Origin: JACTMJ01 sp039812845
GTDB taxonomy: Bacteria > Acidobacteriota > Terriglobia > Bryobacterales > Bryobacteraceae
Length of the DNA: 64,000 nt
Reading direction: 5' to 3'
NCBI GenBank assembly: GCA_039812845.1
Contig: JBDIBK010000004.1
Span: 1 to 64,000, forward strand
Position numbers and translations under genes: made by a program. This document shows, piece after piece, positions 16,665-25,984 of this stretch (positions are counted from its first letter, which is position 1; each line of letters opens with the position of its first letter). The notes under the pieces were generated by a model that was not told where the DNA came from, searched no databases, and saw only the letters and a list, made by a program, of their open reading frames with translations.

Positions 16665-19600
16665 GTGTCCCGATTTTTCATTAACCGGCCCATCGTCGCC
16701 ATCGTAATCTCGATCCTCATGGTGGTCGTGGGCGCGATTACAATTCCCTTCCTGCCCGTGGCGCAGTTCCCCAGCATCGTGCCGCCGGAAGTGCAAGTGG
16801 CCGCAACTTACGTGGGGGCGGACTCCCAGACAATCGAGCAAGCGGTGGCGACGCCCATCGAGCAGATGATGAGCGGGGTGGACAACATGAACTACATGTA
16901 CTCCCTGAACTCGTCGTCGAGCGGGCAGATGCGGCTGACCGTCAACTTCGACGTCAAGACCGATCCGAACACGAACCTGATCCTTACGCAGATGCGGCAG
17001 ACGCTGGCGAATGCGCAACTGCCGCCGGAGGTGACGAACTACGGGATCACGGTGCAGAAGTCGCTCTCGGCCCCGCTGATGATGGTGGCGCTGCACTCGC
17101 CAAACGGCACGCACGATGCGCGCTTTCTGGCGAACTATTCGCACATCAACCTGAACGATCAGCTTCTGCGCGTGCCGGGCATCGCGATGGTGCAGGTTTT
17201 CGGGGCCGGCCAGTATGCCACGCGGATCTGGCTGAAGCCGGACTATCTCGCCAAGCTGGGCGTGACGGTTCCAGAAATCGTCAACGCCATTCAGACGCAG
17301 AACACGGTGAACCCGGCGGGCAAGGTGGGCGGAGAACCGGTGCCGGCCGGGCAGGAGTACACGTACTCGGTCCACGCAAAGAGCCGGCTGGAGACGCCCG
17401 ATGAGTTTGAAGATATCGTGATCCGCGAGGCTCCGAACGGGGGCGTGGTGCGCGTGAGGGATGTGGCGCGGGTGGAGCTAGGCGCGCAGGATTACAACGT
17501 CATCGGGCGGTTCAACGGCGGGCCGAGCGCGATTATTTCGATCTACCAGTTGCCGGGTACGAACGCGGTGCAGGCGGCCGATGGCGTCCTGAAGCTGATG
17601 GCCGAGGCGAAGAAGCGCTTCCCGGACGATATGGATTACAACGTGGCGCTGGACACGACGGCGGCGGTGCGGGCGGGAATCCACGAGATTGTCGAGACCC
17701 TGGTGATCGCGGTGATCCTGGTGATCCTGGTGGTCTACCTGTTCCTGCAGGGCTGGCGCGCCACGCTGATTCCGCTGCTGGCGGTGCCAGTGTCGCTCGT
17801 CGGCACCTTCGCGGTCTTCCCCCTGTTCGGCTTTTCGATCAATACGCTCTCGCTCTTTGGTCTGGTGCTGGCCATCGGCCTGGTGGTGGACGACGCCATT
17901 ATCGTCGTCGAGGCGGTCTCGCGGCACATTGAGGAGGGGATGGCTCCGAAAGACGCGGCGCTCAAGGCAATGCAGGAGATCTCCGGACCGGTGGTGGGAA
18001 TCGCGCTGGTTCTCTCCGCCGTGTTCGTGCCGACGGCGTTTGTGCCGGGCATCACGGGCAGACTGTATCAGCAGTTCGCGATTACGATCGCCATCTCCGT
18101 GATCATCTCGGCGTTCAACGCCCTCAGCCTCAGCCCCGCGCTCTCGGCGATGCTGCTGCGGCCGCACAAGAAGAGCACCGGGCCGCTGCAACGGTTCTTC
18201 GAATGGTTTAACCGGATCTTCGGGCACGGCACGCTGAAGTATGTGGGCGTGTGCCGGGGCCTGATCCGCAAGAGCGGTTTCGCGATGGTTCTGCTCGGGC
18301 TCTCCGCGGTGGGCGCGGGATTCTTCGCGAACCTGGTGCCGAGCAGCTTCCTTCCCGATGAGGACCAGGGCTACGTCTACATCAATTACCTGCTTCCGAA
18401 GGCATCGTCGCTGCAGCGAACGGACGAAGTTGCGCAGAAGATCGAGAAGATCGTGGCGAAGGTGCCGGGCGTGATGTATTACACGTCGGTCTCCGGCTAC
18501 AGCATGCTGAGCGGCGTGCGAAACACGTTCGGGGGCTTCTTCTCCGTGCGCTTCAAGCCCTGGGATGAGCGTTCCTCGCGGGAGGAGCAATACCGCGAAA
18601 TTTCCCAGCGGTTAAACCGGGAACTGGCGAAACTGCCGGATGCGCTCGCGTTCAGCTTTTCGCCGCCGGCGATTCCGGGCGTGGGCACGGCGGGTGGTTT
18701 CACTTTTGTGCTGCAGGACCGCGCGGGAAAGGACATCGACTTCCTGCAGCGGAACCTGGATACGTTCCTGACGGCGGCGCGCAAGCGCCCGGAGATTGCC
18801 GGAGCCAGCACTACTTTTCTGGCGAATGTGCCTCAGCTTTACGTGCGCGTCGACCGCGAAAAGGCGCTGAAGCACGGCGTCGCGCTGAACGACGTCTACA
18901 AGACGATTCAGACCTACATGGGCGGGCTCTTCATCAACTACTTCAACCGCTTCGGCCGGCAATGGCAGGTGTATGTGCAGGCGGACGGCGCCTATCGAAG
19001 GAAGGCGGAGGACGCCGACCAGTTTTACGTGCGCAATAGCGGCGGAAACATGGTGCCAATCTCCGCGTTTACGACGTTCGAGGCGAGCCCCGGGCCGGAG
19101 TTCACCATGCGCCACAACTTGTACCGCAGCGCACAGGTGAACGGGAATGCCGCGCCGGGGTACAGCTCCGCGCAGGCCATGGCGGCGCTGGAAGAGGTTT
19201 TTGCGCGGACCATGCCCCCGGAGATGGGATACGACTACATGGGCATGTCGTACCAGGAGAAGCAATCGCAGCAGGGCATTCCGGCCTGGGCGATCTTTGC
19301 GTTTTCTCTGCTCTTCGTCTTCCTGATTCTGGCGGCGCTTTATGAGAGCTGGTCGCTGCCTTTCAGTGTGCTGCTGAGCACACCGATCGCGGTGCTGGGC
19401 GCGTTCTTCGTTCTGTGGCTGCGGCGCACGATCCTGCTTGGCATCTCCCCGGCCTACATGGTGACGATTGAGAACGACGTCTATTCGCAGATCGGCATGG
19501 TGATGCTGATCGGCCTGTCCGCCAAGAACGCGATTCTGATTGTTGAGTTCGCGAAGGAAGCCTACGAGAACGGCATGCCGCTGATGGATGCGGCGCTGCA

Positions 19601-19832
19601 AGGGGCCAGGCTGCGGCTGCGGCCGATCCTGATGACCTCGCTCGCGTTCATCTTCGGCTGCCTCCCGCTATGGATGGCATCGGGCGCGGGATCCGTTGCG
19701 CGGCAGGTGATGGGGACCACGGTGATTGGGGGCATGCTGGCGGCGAGCGCGATCGCCATCTTCTTTATCCCGGTGATCTTCGTGCTGGTGGAAAAAATCT
19801 CAAGCACCCGCAAGAAGCCGGACGCCGTCTAG
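16665..19832 (+). CDS. RND multidrug efflux permease, HAE1 family
   Basis: 1055 residues, the normal AcrB/MexB length. It starts at GTG 16665, 4 bases after the adaptor stop. The N-terminus SRFFINRPIVAIVISILMVV is the classical first helix. The paired periplasmic loops and 12 helices are present. The proton-relay aspartates are in helix 4 (LVLAIGLVVDDAIIVVEAV), followed by helix 6 (ALVLSAVFVPTAFVPGITG). The C-terminal half has LIGLSAKNAILIVEFAKE. It is a proton-driven pump for drugs, detergents or other amphiphiles. Together with the adaptor it forms a two-gene operon. Substrate range cannot be read from sequence. Confidence 0.95.
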   Translation: MSRFFINRPIVAIVISILMVVVGAITIPFLPVAQFPSIVPPEVQVAATYVGADSQTIEQAVATPIEQMMSGVDNMNYMYSLNSSSSGQMRLTVNFDVKTDPNTNLILTQMRQTLANAQLPPEVTNYGITVQKSLSAPLMMVALHSPNGTHDARFLANYSHINLNDQLLRVPGIAMVQVFGAGQYATRIWLKPDYLAKLGVTVPEIVNAIQTQNTVNPAGKVGGEPVPAGQEYTYSVHAKSRLETPDEFEDIVIREAPNGGVVRVRDVARVELGAQDYNVIGRFNGGPSAIISIYQLPGTNAVQAADGVLKLMAEAKKRFPDDMDYNVALDTTAAVRAGIHEIVETLVIAVILVILVVYLFLQGWRATLIPLLAVPVSLVGTFAVFPLFGFSINTLSLFGLVLAIGLVVDDAIIVVEAVSRHIEEGMAPKDAALKAMQEISGPVVGIALVLSAVFVPTAFVPGITGRLYQQFAITIAISVIISAFNALSLSPALSAMLLRPHKKSTGPLQRFFEWFNRIFGHGTLKYVGVCRGLIRKSGFAMVLLGLSAVGAGFFANLVPSSFLPDEDQGYVYINYLLPKASSLQRTDEVAQKIEKIVAKVPGVMYYTSVSGYSMLSGVRNTFGGFFSVRFKPWDERSSREEQYREISQRLNRELAKLPDALAFSFSPPAIPGVGTAGGFTFVLQDRAGKDIDFLQRNLDTFLTAARKRPEIAGASTTFLANVPQLYVRVDREKALKHGVALNDVYKTIQTYMGGLFINYFNRFGRQWQVYVQADGAYRRKAEDADQFYVRNSGGNMVPISAFTTFEASPGPEFTMRHNLYRSAQVNGNAAPGYSSAQAMAALEEVFARTMPPEMGYDYMGMSYQEKQSQQGIPAWAIFAFSLLFVFLILAALYESWSLPFSVLLSTPIAVLGAFFVLWLRRTILLGISPAYMVTIENDVYSQIGMVMLIGLSAKNAILIVEFAKEAYENGMPLMDAALQGARLRLRPILMTSLAFIFGCLPLWMASGAGSVARQVMGTTVIGGMLAASAIAIFFIPVIFVLVEKISSTRKKPDAV

Positions 19833-19923
19833 CGGCCGCGTGGCGCTTCGGCATCGGGCGGGTTCCGTGCGGGTCAAACCCAGCGCGGAGGCCGCGGGCG
19901 GCTATGATAGACTCGCAACTGCC

Positions 19924-20793
19924 ATGCTGCCGAGCACACTCAAGTACATCGCTCTCGCCACGTTCGGTGCGTCGATTCTGCTAGCCGCGGCCCTCGCGGA
20001 GCAGCCCCGAATTCTTGTACACGGCCACCGCGGGGCGCGGGCGGAACGGCCCGAGAATACGATCCCCGCATTTGAATACGCCATTGCGAACGGCGTGGAT
20101 GTTCTCGAACTGGACGCATCGGTGACGAAGGACAACGTTCTGGTTGTCTCGCACGACCCCGTGCTGCACACGCCCATCTGTTCCGGCCCGGAGAACAACG
20201 CGGTGATTCGCACGCTGACGCTCGCGGAGATCCGCCAGTGGGATTGCGGGAAGATGACGAATCCGCAGTTCCCGAAGCAGCAGGCCGTGCCGGGGACACG
20301 CATGCCGACTCTCGACGAGGTCTTCGCGCTGGCATCGCGGGGGAATTTCGAATTCAATGTGGAGACCAAGATCTCCCCCAAGCGGCCCGAACTGGCGCCG
20401 CCGCCCGAGGAGTTCGCCCGCCTGGTTCTGGAGCAGATCCGCAAGCACAAGCTGGAGAAGCGGGTGATCCTGCAATCGTTCGATTTCCGGACGCTGGTCG
20501 CGATGCGCAAGCTGGCCCCGGAGATCCGTCTTGCGGCGCTCACGGCCACCGACCAGCGGGATTTCGCGGCGATTGCGGCGGAGGCCGCGAACGCGGAGAT
20601 TCTCTCGCCCGAGTACAGGCTGGTGACCCCGGAGAAGGTGGCTGCCGCGCACAAGGCGGGCATTCAGGTGGTGCCGTGGACCGTGGACAAGCCAGCGGAC
20701 TGGGATAAGCTGATCGCCGCCAAGGTGGACGCTATCATTACGGACGACCCGGTGGCGTTGCTCGGCTACCTGAAGGCGAAGGGCCTGCACTAG
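19924..20793 (+). CDS. Periplasmic glycerophosphodiester phosphodiesterase
   Basis: 289 residues from ATG 19924. The frame is open from 19840, but the chosen start gives a clean signal peptide (about 1-25, ending ALA). The GDPD TIM-barrel signature GHRGARAERPENT contains catalytic His35. The metal-binding/catalytic pair follows in LELDASVTKDNVLVVSHDP, and the C-terminus has VVPWTVDK and DAIITDDP. It hydrolyses glycerophosphodiesters to glycerol-3-phosphate plus an alcohol. Only two genes away on the other strand is a GlpT-like antiporter (24233-25639), the classical partner that takes up glycerol-3-phosphate, with a TBDR in between. It converges with that TBDR. Confidence 0.92.
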   Translation: MLPSTLKYIALATFGASILLAAALAEQPRILVHGHRGARAERPENTIPAFEYAIANGVDVLELDASVTKDNVLVVSHDPVLHTPICSGPENNAVIRTLTLAEIRQWDCGKMTNPQFPKQQAVPGTRMPTLDEVFALASRGNFEFNVETKISPKRPELAPPPEEFARLVLEQIRKHKLEKRVILQSFDFRTLVAMRKLAPEIRLAALTATDQRDFAAIAAEAANAEILSPEYRLVTPEKVAAAHKAGIQVVPWTVDKPADWDKLIAAKVDAIITDDPVALLGYLKAKGLH

Positions 20794-20828
20794 GGGCGCT
20801 TCGTAAGTGCCGCTTCGATCCGTTGAGG

Positions 20829-20861
20829 GGGCAGCCCGGCGCGAATCCGGCCGGGCTGCCC
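20829..20861. terminator. Hairpin between convergent GDPD and TBDR genes
   Basis: Perfect 12-base arms (20829-20840 and 20850-20861) with a 9-base loop, sitting 10 bases past the TBDR stop and 36 past the GDPD stop. No long T tract on either side. It probably serves both genes. Confidence 0.6.
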
Positions 20862-20870
20862 GCAACGCTA

Positions 20871-23800
20871 TCAGAACATGAGCTTCAGCGCGAACTGAAT
20901 CTGCCGGGCGGGTCCGGCGCCGTTGATGGTTCCGAACGCCGCGGAGGTGATGTTCGCCGACGGCGATCCGAAGTTGGTGTGGTTCAGGATGTTGAAGAAT
21001 TCTCCTCGGAATTGCAGGAACATTCCCTCCCGAAGCGGAATCCGGAAGCGCTTGTTCAGCCCCATATCCAGTTCCCAGAGCCCCGGCGCGCGGAAGGAAT
21101 TGCGCCCTACGTTGCCGAACGGTTCGGTCGCCGTGGGGACGGCGAACGCTGCCTTATTCCAGTAAGAGGAGATCATCGACGCGCCTTCAGGACGCTTGGG
21201 ATCGCCCACGAGATTGGGCCGCTGCGTGGCAACGCCGCGCCATTCCGAAAGCCGCCCGGTGGCGTCCAGCGCCGACGACGGCGTGTATGAGACGTTGACG
21301 GGCAGACCGGAATTCGACGTATTGATGGCGCTGAACTCCCAGCCGCCCAGGATGGCGTCGAGCACGCCATTCCAGCCCGAGCCGTACTTGCGTCCCCGCC
21401 CGAAGGGGGCCTGATAGACGAGGCTGCTCATATTCACCACGGCAACGTCGTAGCTGGTGGGTCCGCGCTCGTTCTTGAGGTCCCGAATGTTCTGCACGGT
21501 GACGTTGTTTTCAAGCGCCTGCTCACTGTTGCCCAGCGCCTTTGACCAAGTGAAGGCGTTCAGGAAATATAAGCCATCCGCGAAGCGATGTTCCGCCCGA
21601 ACCGAGAGGCCGTTGTAGCTCGTCTGCCCAGCCGGGTTCACCCACGTGATGGCTCCGAAGGCCTGGTTGGGCCGCCGCGCTTGCGTGCCCAGGCTCTGGC
21701 CCGGCAGGTTCGGAAGGGCTTGGTTGTAGTCACTGAGAATCGGGGTTCGCAGGCTGTGGCTGCCGGTGTAGCCCAGCTCCACCACCCAGCTCCCCGGCAG
21801 TTCGCGCTGCACGGAGGCAAACCAGGTTTGGACGTAGGGCCAGCGCGTGTCGCGCGGGATGTAGGCCACGTTGGCATTGATCGGGTTGAAGTTCGCCGGC
21901 GAAGCGAGCCCCGGCGGGAAGGCATTCTCCGTGGTTCGGAACGAAGCGGGCGGCTTTCCGCCGGGCATGGACTGGTTGATCGTTGCGATATTCACCTGGG
22001 GACCGTTGATGCCCAGCAGGTCCGCGCTGCCGAGTCGGTTGAGATGCACGTAGCTGATGCCGTAGCCGCCGCGGAAGACCGTCTTCGGCGTGAAGCTGTA
22101 GGCGACTCCCAGCCGCGGCGCCCAGTTCTTGTAATCCGGATCCACGAGCGTGCGGTCATAAAGACTGCCACTCTTGGCCATGATCATGCTGTTCGTGGAT
22201 GGGTCGAAGTTCGAGAGCATGTTGTCCCGCTCCCAGCGCGGAGTGGCGAATTCCCAGCGGACGCCCAGGTTGAGGGTGAGCTTCGAATTCACGTGGAAGT
22301 CGTCCTGCAAATACAGGAAGTAATCGCGCTGACGGTAGTTGCCCACGAGCCAGTTGGCGAGCTGGATCTGGTTGGGCAGACCGAACATGAAATCGGCAAG
22401 GTTGTAGCTGGCGGCATCGTTGGCCACGGCACAGCCCGCGGGCTTGCCGATCTGCGCGCAGGAGGGCTTGCTGAAGCTGCCCGCGTAGCCGAGCAATCCA
22501 TAGACGGGGTTGATGTCCATCACCTGCGTGTGGATGGTGTGCATCTCGCCGCCCAACTTCAAGGCGTGGCGGCCCTGCATCCTGGTGTAGTTCAGCTTCG
22601 GGTTCCAGGTGGTGGGGTGCTGAAACTGGGGATTTGTCGCCTGACGCCCGATGATGCCGGTGAAGCCGGAGATGTTCTGCGTATTCAGGCCGCCGGTGAG
22701 ATCCGGAAACGTGGGGAGCCCGGTGATGCCGTAGAGAGCTTCCATGCTCTGGCCACCGAGGAAGGGCGGTTCCTTGCCGGCGCGCATGTGGGTGAAGCTC
22801 AGCCGGAACTCCAGTAATTGCGTGGGTGTGATCGTCCAGGTGGTGCCCAGAACGGCGGCCTGGCTCAGCGAGCGGATAAAGCCGTTACCGCTTCCGCCCG
22901 ATGGGCCTTCGAGCGACGGCGAGATGAACTGATTATCCTTGCGCTGGCTGAAGCGCAGGGACATCGTAATACGGTCGTTGATCTGGCCGTCCAGCTTGGC
23001 GTCGTACTTGTCGGCGTTGTCGCGCGGGTTCAGCAGCAGTTGCGTGTAGTTGTTGGCGCGCTGTGTGCCGGCGGCAACCGCGGGCAAATCGCCAAGCACC
23101 TTGCGCGCGAAGGCCGTCATGGGGATGGCGGTTCCAGCTTGGTAAACGGTCTGGGTCAGCGGGTTCACGACGGGCACGGGAAGAATTCCGGCACGGTCGT
23201 TCATGTTGGGAATGGTGGCCGCGTAGTAGGTCTTCTGGAGAGCGCGATAGCCCTCATAATCCCCGAAGAAGAAGACCCGGTTCCTGATGATGGGGCCGCC
23301 GATGGTTCCCCCGAACTGGTTGCGGTGCATGATCGGCTTCACGCCGCCCGCGGGCTTGAAGAAGCCCACGGCATTCAGCTTGGTGTTGCGCAGAAATTCG
23401 TAAAGCGTGCCATGAAACTGGTTCGTGCCGCTGCGCATGACGACGTTCACAACCGCACCGCCCACGCGTCCGTACTCAGCGCTGAAGTTGCTGGTGATCA
23501 CCTTAAACTCCGAGACGGCGTCCGGCGATGGCTGCGCGACCTGGTTTGAAAAGCCCTGGTTGCTGGTCGAGTACGCGTTGTTGTCCATGCCGTCCATCAG
23601 GAAGTTGTTGTACGTGCTGCGCATGCCGTTCGCGTTGAAAGAGCCTTCCCGCGAGCCGGCGATGGGAGACTTGTGCACGTTGGTGGCAAGCAGCGCCAGA
23701 TCCGAATAATTTCGGCCGTTGAGCGGCAGTTCCACAATCTGGCGGTTGTTAATCACCTGCCCGTGTTCGCTCGAATCGGTTTCAATCGCGGCAGCCGCGC

Positions 23801-24161
23801 CGGTGACTTCCACGGATTCCGTCACCGCGCCCACGGCGAGCGTCACATTCACACGCTGGCGGGCGTTCACATTGACGGTCACGTTCGAGGTGGTGAAGCG
23901 GGAGAACCCCTCGTGCTCCACCACGATCGAGTAGCGGCCGACCCGAACATTAAAGAAATTGTAGTTGCCGTTGTCTCCGGTGACGGTTTTCGCTTGTATG
24001 CCGGTGTCCTGATTGGTCAGCGTTACGGCGGCCCTGGGTATTGCGGCTCCCGAGGCGTCGGTGACCGTTCCCAGCACCTCCGCGGTTTCAAACTGGCCAA
24101 ACAGCAGCGCGGACGCTGCCAGCCAAAGGATGAGCGAAGCAAGTCTTCCAATCCCTGACAT
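20871..24161 (-). CDS. TonB-dependent receptor, Oar-like, linked to GlpT-like transporter
   Basis: 1096 residues from the ATG at 24161, which follows a GGGAGG Shine-Dalgarno. The frame is open to 24206. It has a signal peptide (about 1-25), a carboxypeptidase-regulatory-like domain (about 27-110, EVLGTVTDASGAAIPRA), a plug with ELPLNGRNYSDLALLATNV, a large barrel and a terminal strand ending ALKLMF. The GlpT-like antiporter gene lies 71 bases upstream on the same strand and the pair is probably one transcript. A secreted GDPD converges from the other side. The neighbours suggest that an organophosphate (glycerophosphodiester or similar) may be the substrate; this is inference only. Confidence 0.88.
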   Translation of the reverse strand: MSGIGRLASLILWLAASALLFGQFETAEVLGTVTDASGAAIPRAAVTLTNQDTGIQAKTVTGDNGNYNFFNVRVGRYSIVVEHEGFSRFTTSNVTVNVNARQRVNVTLAVGAVTESVEVTGAAAAIETDSSEHGQVINNRQIVELPLNGRNYSDLALLATNVHKSPIAGSREGSFNANGMRSTYNNFLMDGMDNNAYSTSNQGFSNQVAQPSPDAVSEFKVITSNFSAEYGRVGGAVVNVVMRSGTNQFHGTLYEFLRNTKLNAVGFFKPAGGVKPIMHRNQFGGTIGGPIIRNRVFFFGDYEGYRALQKTYYAATIPNMNDRAGILPVPVVNPLTQTVYQAGTAIPMTAFARKVLGDLPAVAAGTQRANNYTQLLLNPRDNADKYDAKLDGQINDRITMSLRFSQRKDNQFISPSLEGPSGGSGNGFIRSLSQAAVLGTTWTITPTQLLEFRLSFTHMRAGKEPPFLGGQSMEALYGITGLPTFPDLTGGLNTQNISGFTGIIGRQATNPQFQHPTTWNPKLNYTRMQGRHALKLGGEMHTIHTQVMDINPVYGLLGYAGSFSKPSCAQIGKPAGCAVANDAASYNLADFMFGLPNQIQLANWLVGNYRQRDYFLYLQDDFHVNSKLTLNLGVRWEFATPRWERDNMLSNFDPSTNSMIMAKSGSLYDRTLVDPDYKNWAPRLGVAYSFTPKTVFRGGYGISYVHLNRLGSADLLGINGPQVNIATINQSMPGGKPPASFRTTENAFPPGLASPANFNPINANVAYIPRDTRWPYVQTWFASVQRELPGSWVVELGYTGSHSLRTPILSDYNQALPNLPGQSLGTQARRPNQAFGAITWVNPAGQTSYNGLSVRAEHRFADGLYFLNAFTWSKALGNSEQALENNVTVQNIRDLKNERGPTSYDVAVVNMSSLVYQAPFGRGRKYGSGWNGVLDAILGGWEFSAINTSNSGLPVNVSYTPSSALDATGRLSEWRGVATQRPNLVGDPKRPEGASMISSYWNKAAFAVPTATEPFGNVGRNSFRAPGLWELDMGLNKRFRIPLREGMFLQFRGEFFNILNHTNFGSPSANITSAAFGTINGAGPARQIQFALKLMF

Positions 24162-24232
24162 GAGATTCAACCTCCCTACAAATGGCCGAAATGGTTCAAA
24201 GAGCAAGGACGCGTGCGTTGGCCGTGCCGCGC

Positions 24233-25639
24233 TTAGCCGTGCGCGGTGCCGCCGGGAGAGGGGTCATCCGCTTTGCGCGGCGATGGCGCCCGTTCCACGG
24301 TGTGCGGCTTCAGCCTCCAGGTGAACGACAACAGGACAATCCCCAGAAACGTTGCGATCAGGATGGCCCAGAGCGCGGCGTTCCAGCCCCAATACTGCGC
24401 GATGACGCCGATGCCTTTTCCCTGCACGGTGCGCCCCAGGTATCCAAACAGCCCGATGAAGCCGGCGGCGGTTCCAACCGCCTTCTTCGATGTGAAATCG
24501 AGCCCGGTAACGCCGAGCAGCATCACGGGCGGGTAAACAAAGAAACCGACAATGCTGAACAGGGTGAGATCGAGCCAGAGCATTCCCGGCGGGGTATAGA
24601 GCAGGCCCGCAAACGCCACGAGGACCGGGACCATGCAGACAAGGCTGATCATGCCCCGGCGTCCGCCGGCCTTGTCCGACAGCCAGCCCATCAGGATGGT
24701 GCTGAAGATACCGGCGAACTCGAAAATGGCGGTGCTGACGCCGCCGCCGACGAGGCTCGCGCCCTTGGTCTCCTTGAGGTAGGTGGGTCCCCAATCGAGC
24801 ATGCTGTAGCGGGAAATGTAGACGAAGAAATTCGCCGCCGCGAATAGCCACAGGTAGCGGTTCTTGAGCACGTAGTGAATCAGCAGGTCGCGAGTGCCGA
24901 GCTCCGCCTCGCTGTCGCGCGGCCCTTCGGGAGGGAAATCGTTCTTGTATTCCTCCACGGGCGGCAAGCCCACCGATTGCGGGGTATCGCGCAGACGGAG
25001 CACGAGGTAGAACGCACAGAGCAGCGCCAGGACACCCGGCACATAGAACGCCCCCTGCCACCCCATCCACGCTGTCGCGTAAGCGGCGATCAGGCCCGTT
25101 ATGCCGCCACCCACGTTGTGGGCGATATTCCAAAAGGCGAATACCGTGCCCCGCTCCCGGGGGCTGTACCAGTGGCCCAGGGAACGGCCGCATGGGCCCC
25201 AGCCCATGCCCTGCACCAAGCCATTCAGCGTCCACAAGGCGAGATGGACGGGGTAGCTTGAAATCGCACCGAAGGCAAAATTGCAGATTGCGGTCAGCAC
25301 CAGGCCGGCCGGCATGAAGTAGCGGGGGTTGCTGCGGTCCGACATCGCGCCGAGGATGAACTTGCCGAGCCCGTAGGCGATCGCGGTGAGCGCGAGCATG
25401 TCGCCAATCTGGTCTTTGCTGTAGCTGAGCGCGGTGCCCATCTCCTTCGAAACCACCGGGAGGTTGTTTCGCACCAGGTAGAAGGTGGCGTAGCCGATAA
25501 AGGTGGATTCGAGAATTCGCCAGCGGAACCGGGGATAGAGACGGTTGATTTCCGCGGCGGGAAGCCTCTCGATGTGGGGAGCGGGACGAAATATATCGAG
25601 GATGCGGGACCACAGAGATCCACCGCTTTTAGTTGGCAT
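24233..25639 (-). CDS. Organophosphate:phosphate antiporter family MFS transporter (GlpT-like)
   Basis: 468 residues with about 12 membrane helices and the OPA-family look. The N-terminal helix is FRWRILESTFIGYATFYLVRNN, where the Arg and the YxxRN element match the phosphate-binding region of GlpT/UhpT. Then come the loop GAMSDRSNPRYFMPAGLV and the conserved LNGLVQGMGWGPCGRSLGHWYSPRERGT. The C-terminal half carries the second conserved region GVTGLDFTSKKAVGTAAGFIG. Family members exchange glycerol-3-phosphate or hexose phosphate for inorganic phosphate. With the GDPD gene nearby, glycerol-3-phosphate is the best guess. It sits upstream of a TBDR gene in a likely operon. Confidence 0.88.
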   Translation of the reverse strand: MPTKSGGSLWSRILDIFRPAPHIERLPAAEINRLYPRFRWRILESTFIGYATFYLVRNNLPVVSKEMGTALSYSKDQIGDMLALTAIAYGLGKFILGAMSDRSNPRYFMPAGLVLTAICNFAFGAISSYPVHLALWTLNGLVQGMGWGPCGRSLGHWYSPRERGTVFAFWNIAHNVGGGITGLIAAYATAWMGWQGAFYVPGVLALLCAFYLVLRLRDTPQSVGLPPVEEYKNDFPPEGPRDSEAELGTRDLLIHYVLKNRYLWLFAAANFFVYISRYSMLDWGPTYLKETKGASLVGGGVSTAIFEFAGIFSTILMGWLSDKAGGRRGMISLVCMVPVLVAFAGLLYTPPGMLWLDLTLFSIVGFFVYPPVMLLGVTGLDFTSKKAVGTAAGFIGLFGYLGRTVQGKGIGVIAQYWGWNAALWAILIATFLGIVLLSFTWRLKPHTVERAPSPRKADDPSPGGTAHG

Positions 25640-25984
25640 AACTGTTGAAACATCACGCGGAACAGGCCATATTGAGCACCGGTACCGCGAAGCTTCTCAT
25701 CAGGGTAGATGTAGTCTATGGCATGCCATGAACGGTGTCAATACGAAGAATGTCCGGTTCGAAGCATACCTCTACACCGGAATCTATTGCCGCTGCGGGC
25801 GGAATGAATTGCGCGAATATCCGAGGAAGGTTTCGAGGAGGATTCGGAGGAAGATGTTGGGCGAGGCCGGGGCGAGTGTGGGGGAGCGGGGCGGAAGCGG
25901 CGCGGCGATTGGGCGGCAATTCGCGATCCTCCGCTGGCGCTCAACGGCCAAACGCGCATAGAATTCATGACGGAAGGCGGAACG
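25640..25984. other. Divergent intergenic region
   Basis: About 345 bases between the GlpT-like gene (minus) and the HGSNAT-like gene (plus). I see no convincing gene, hairpin or operator in it. It must hold both promoters, but no strong sigma70 match stood out. Confidence 0.4.
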
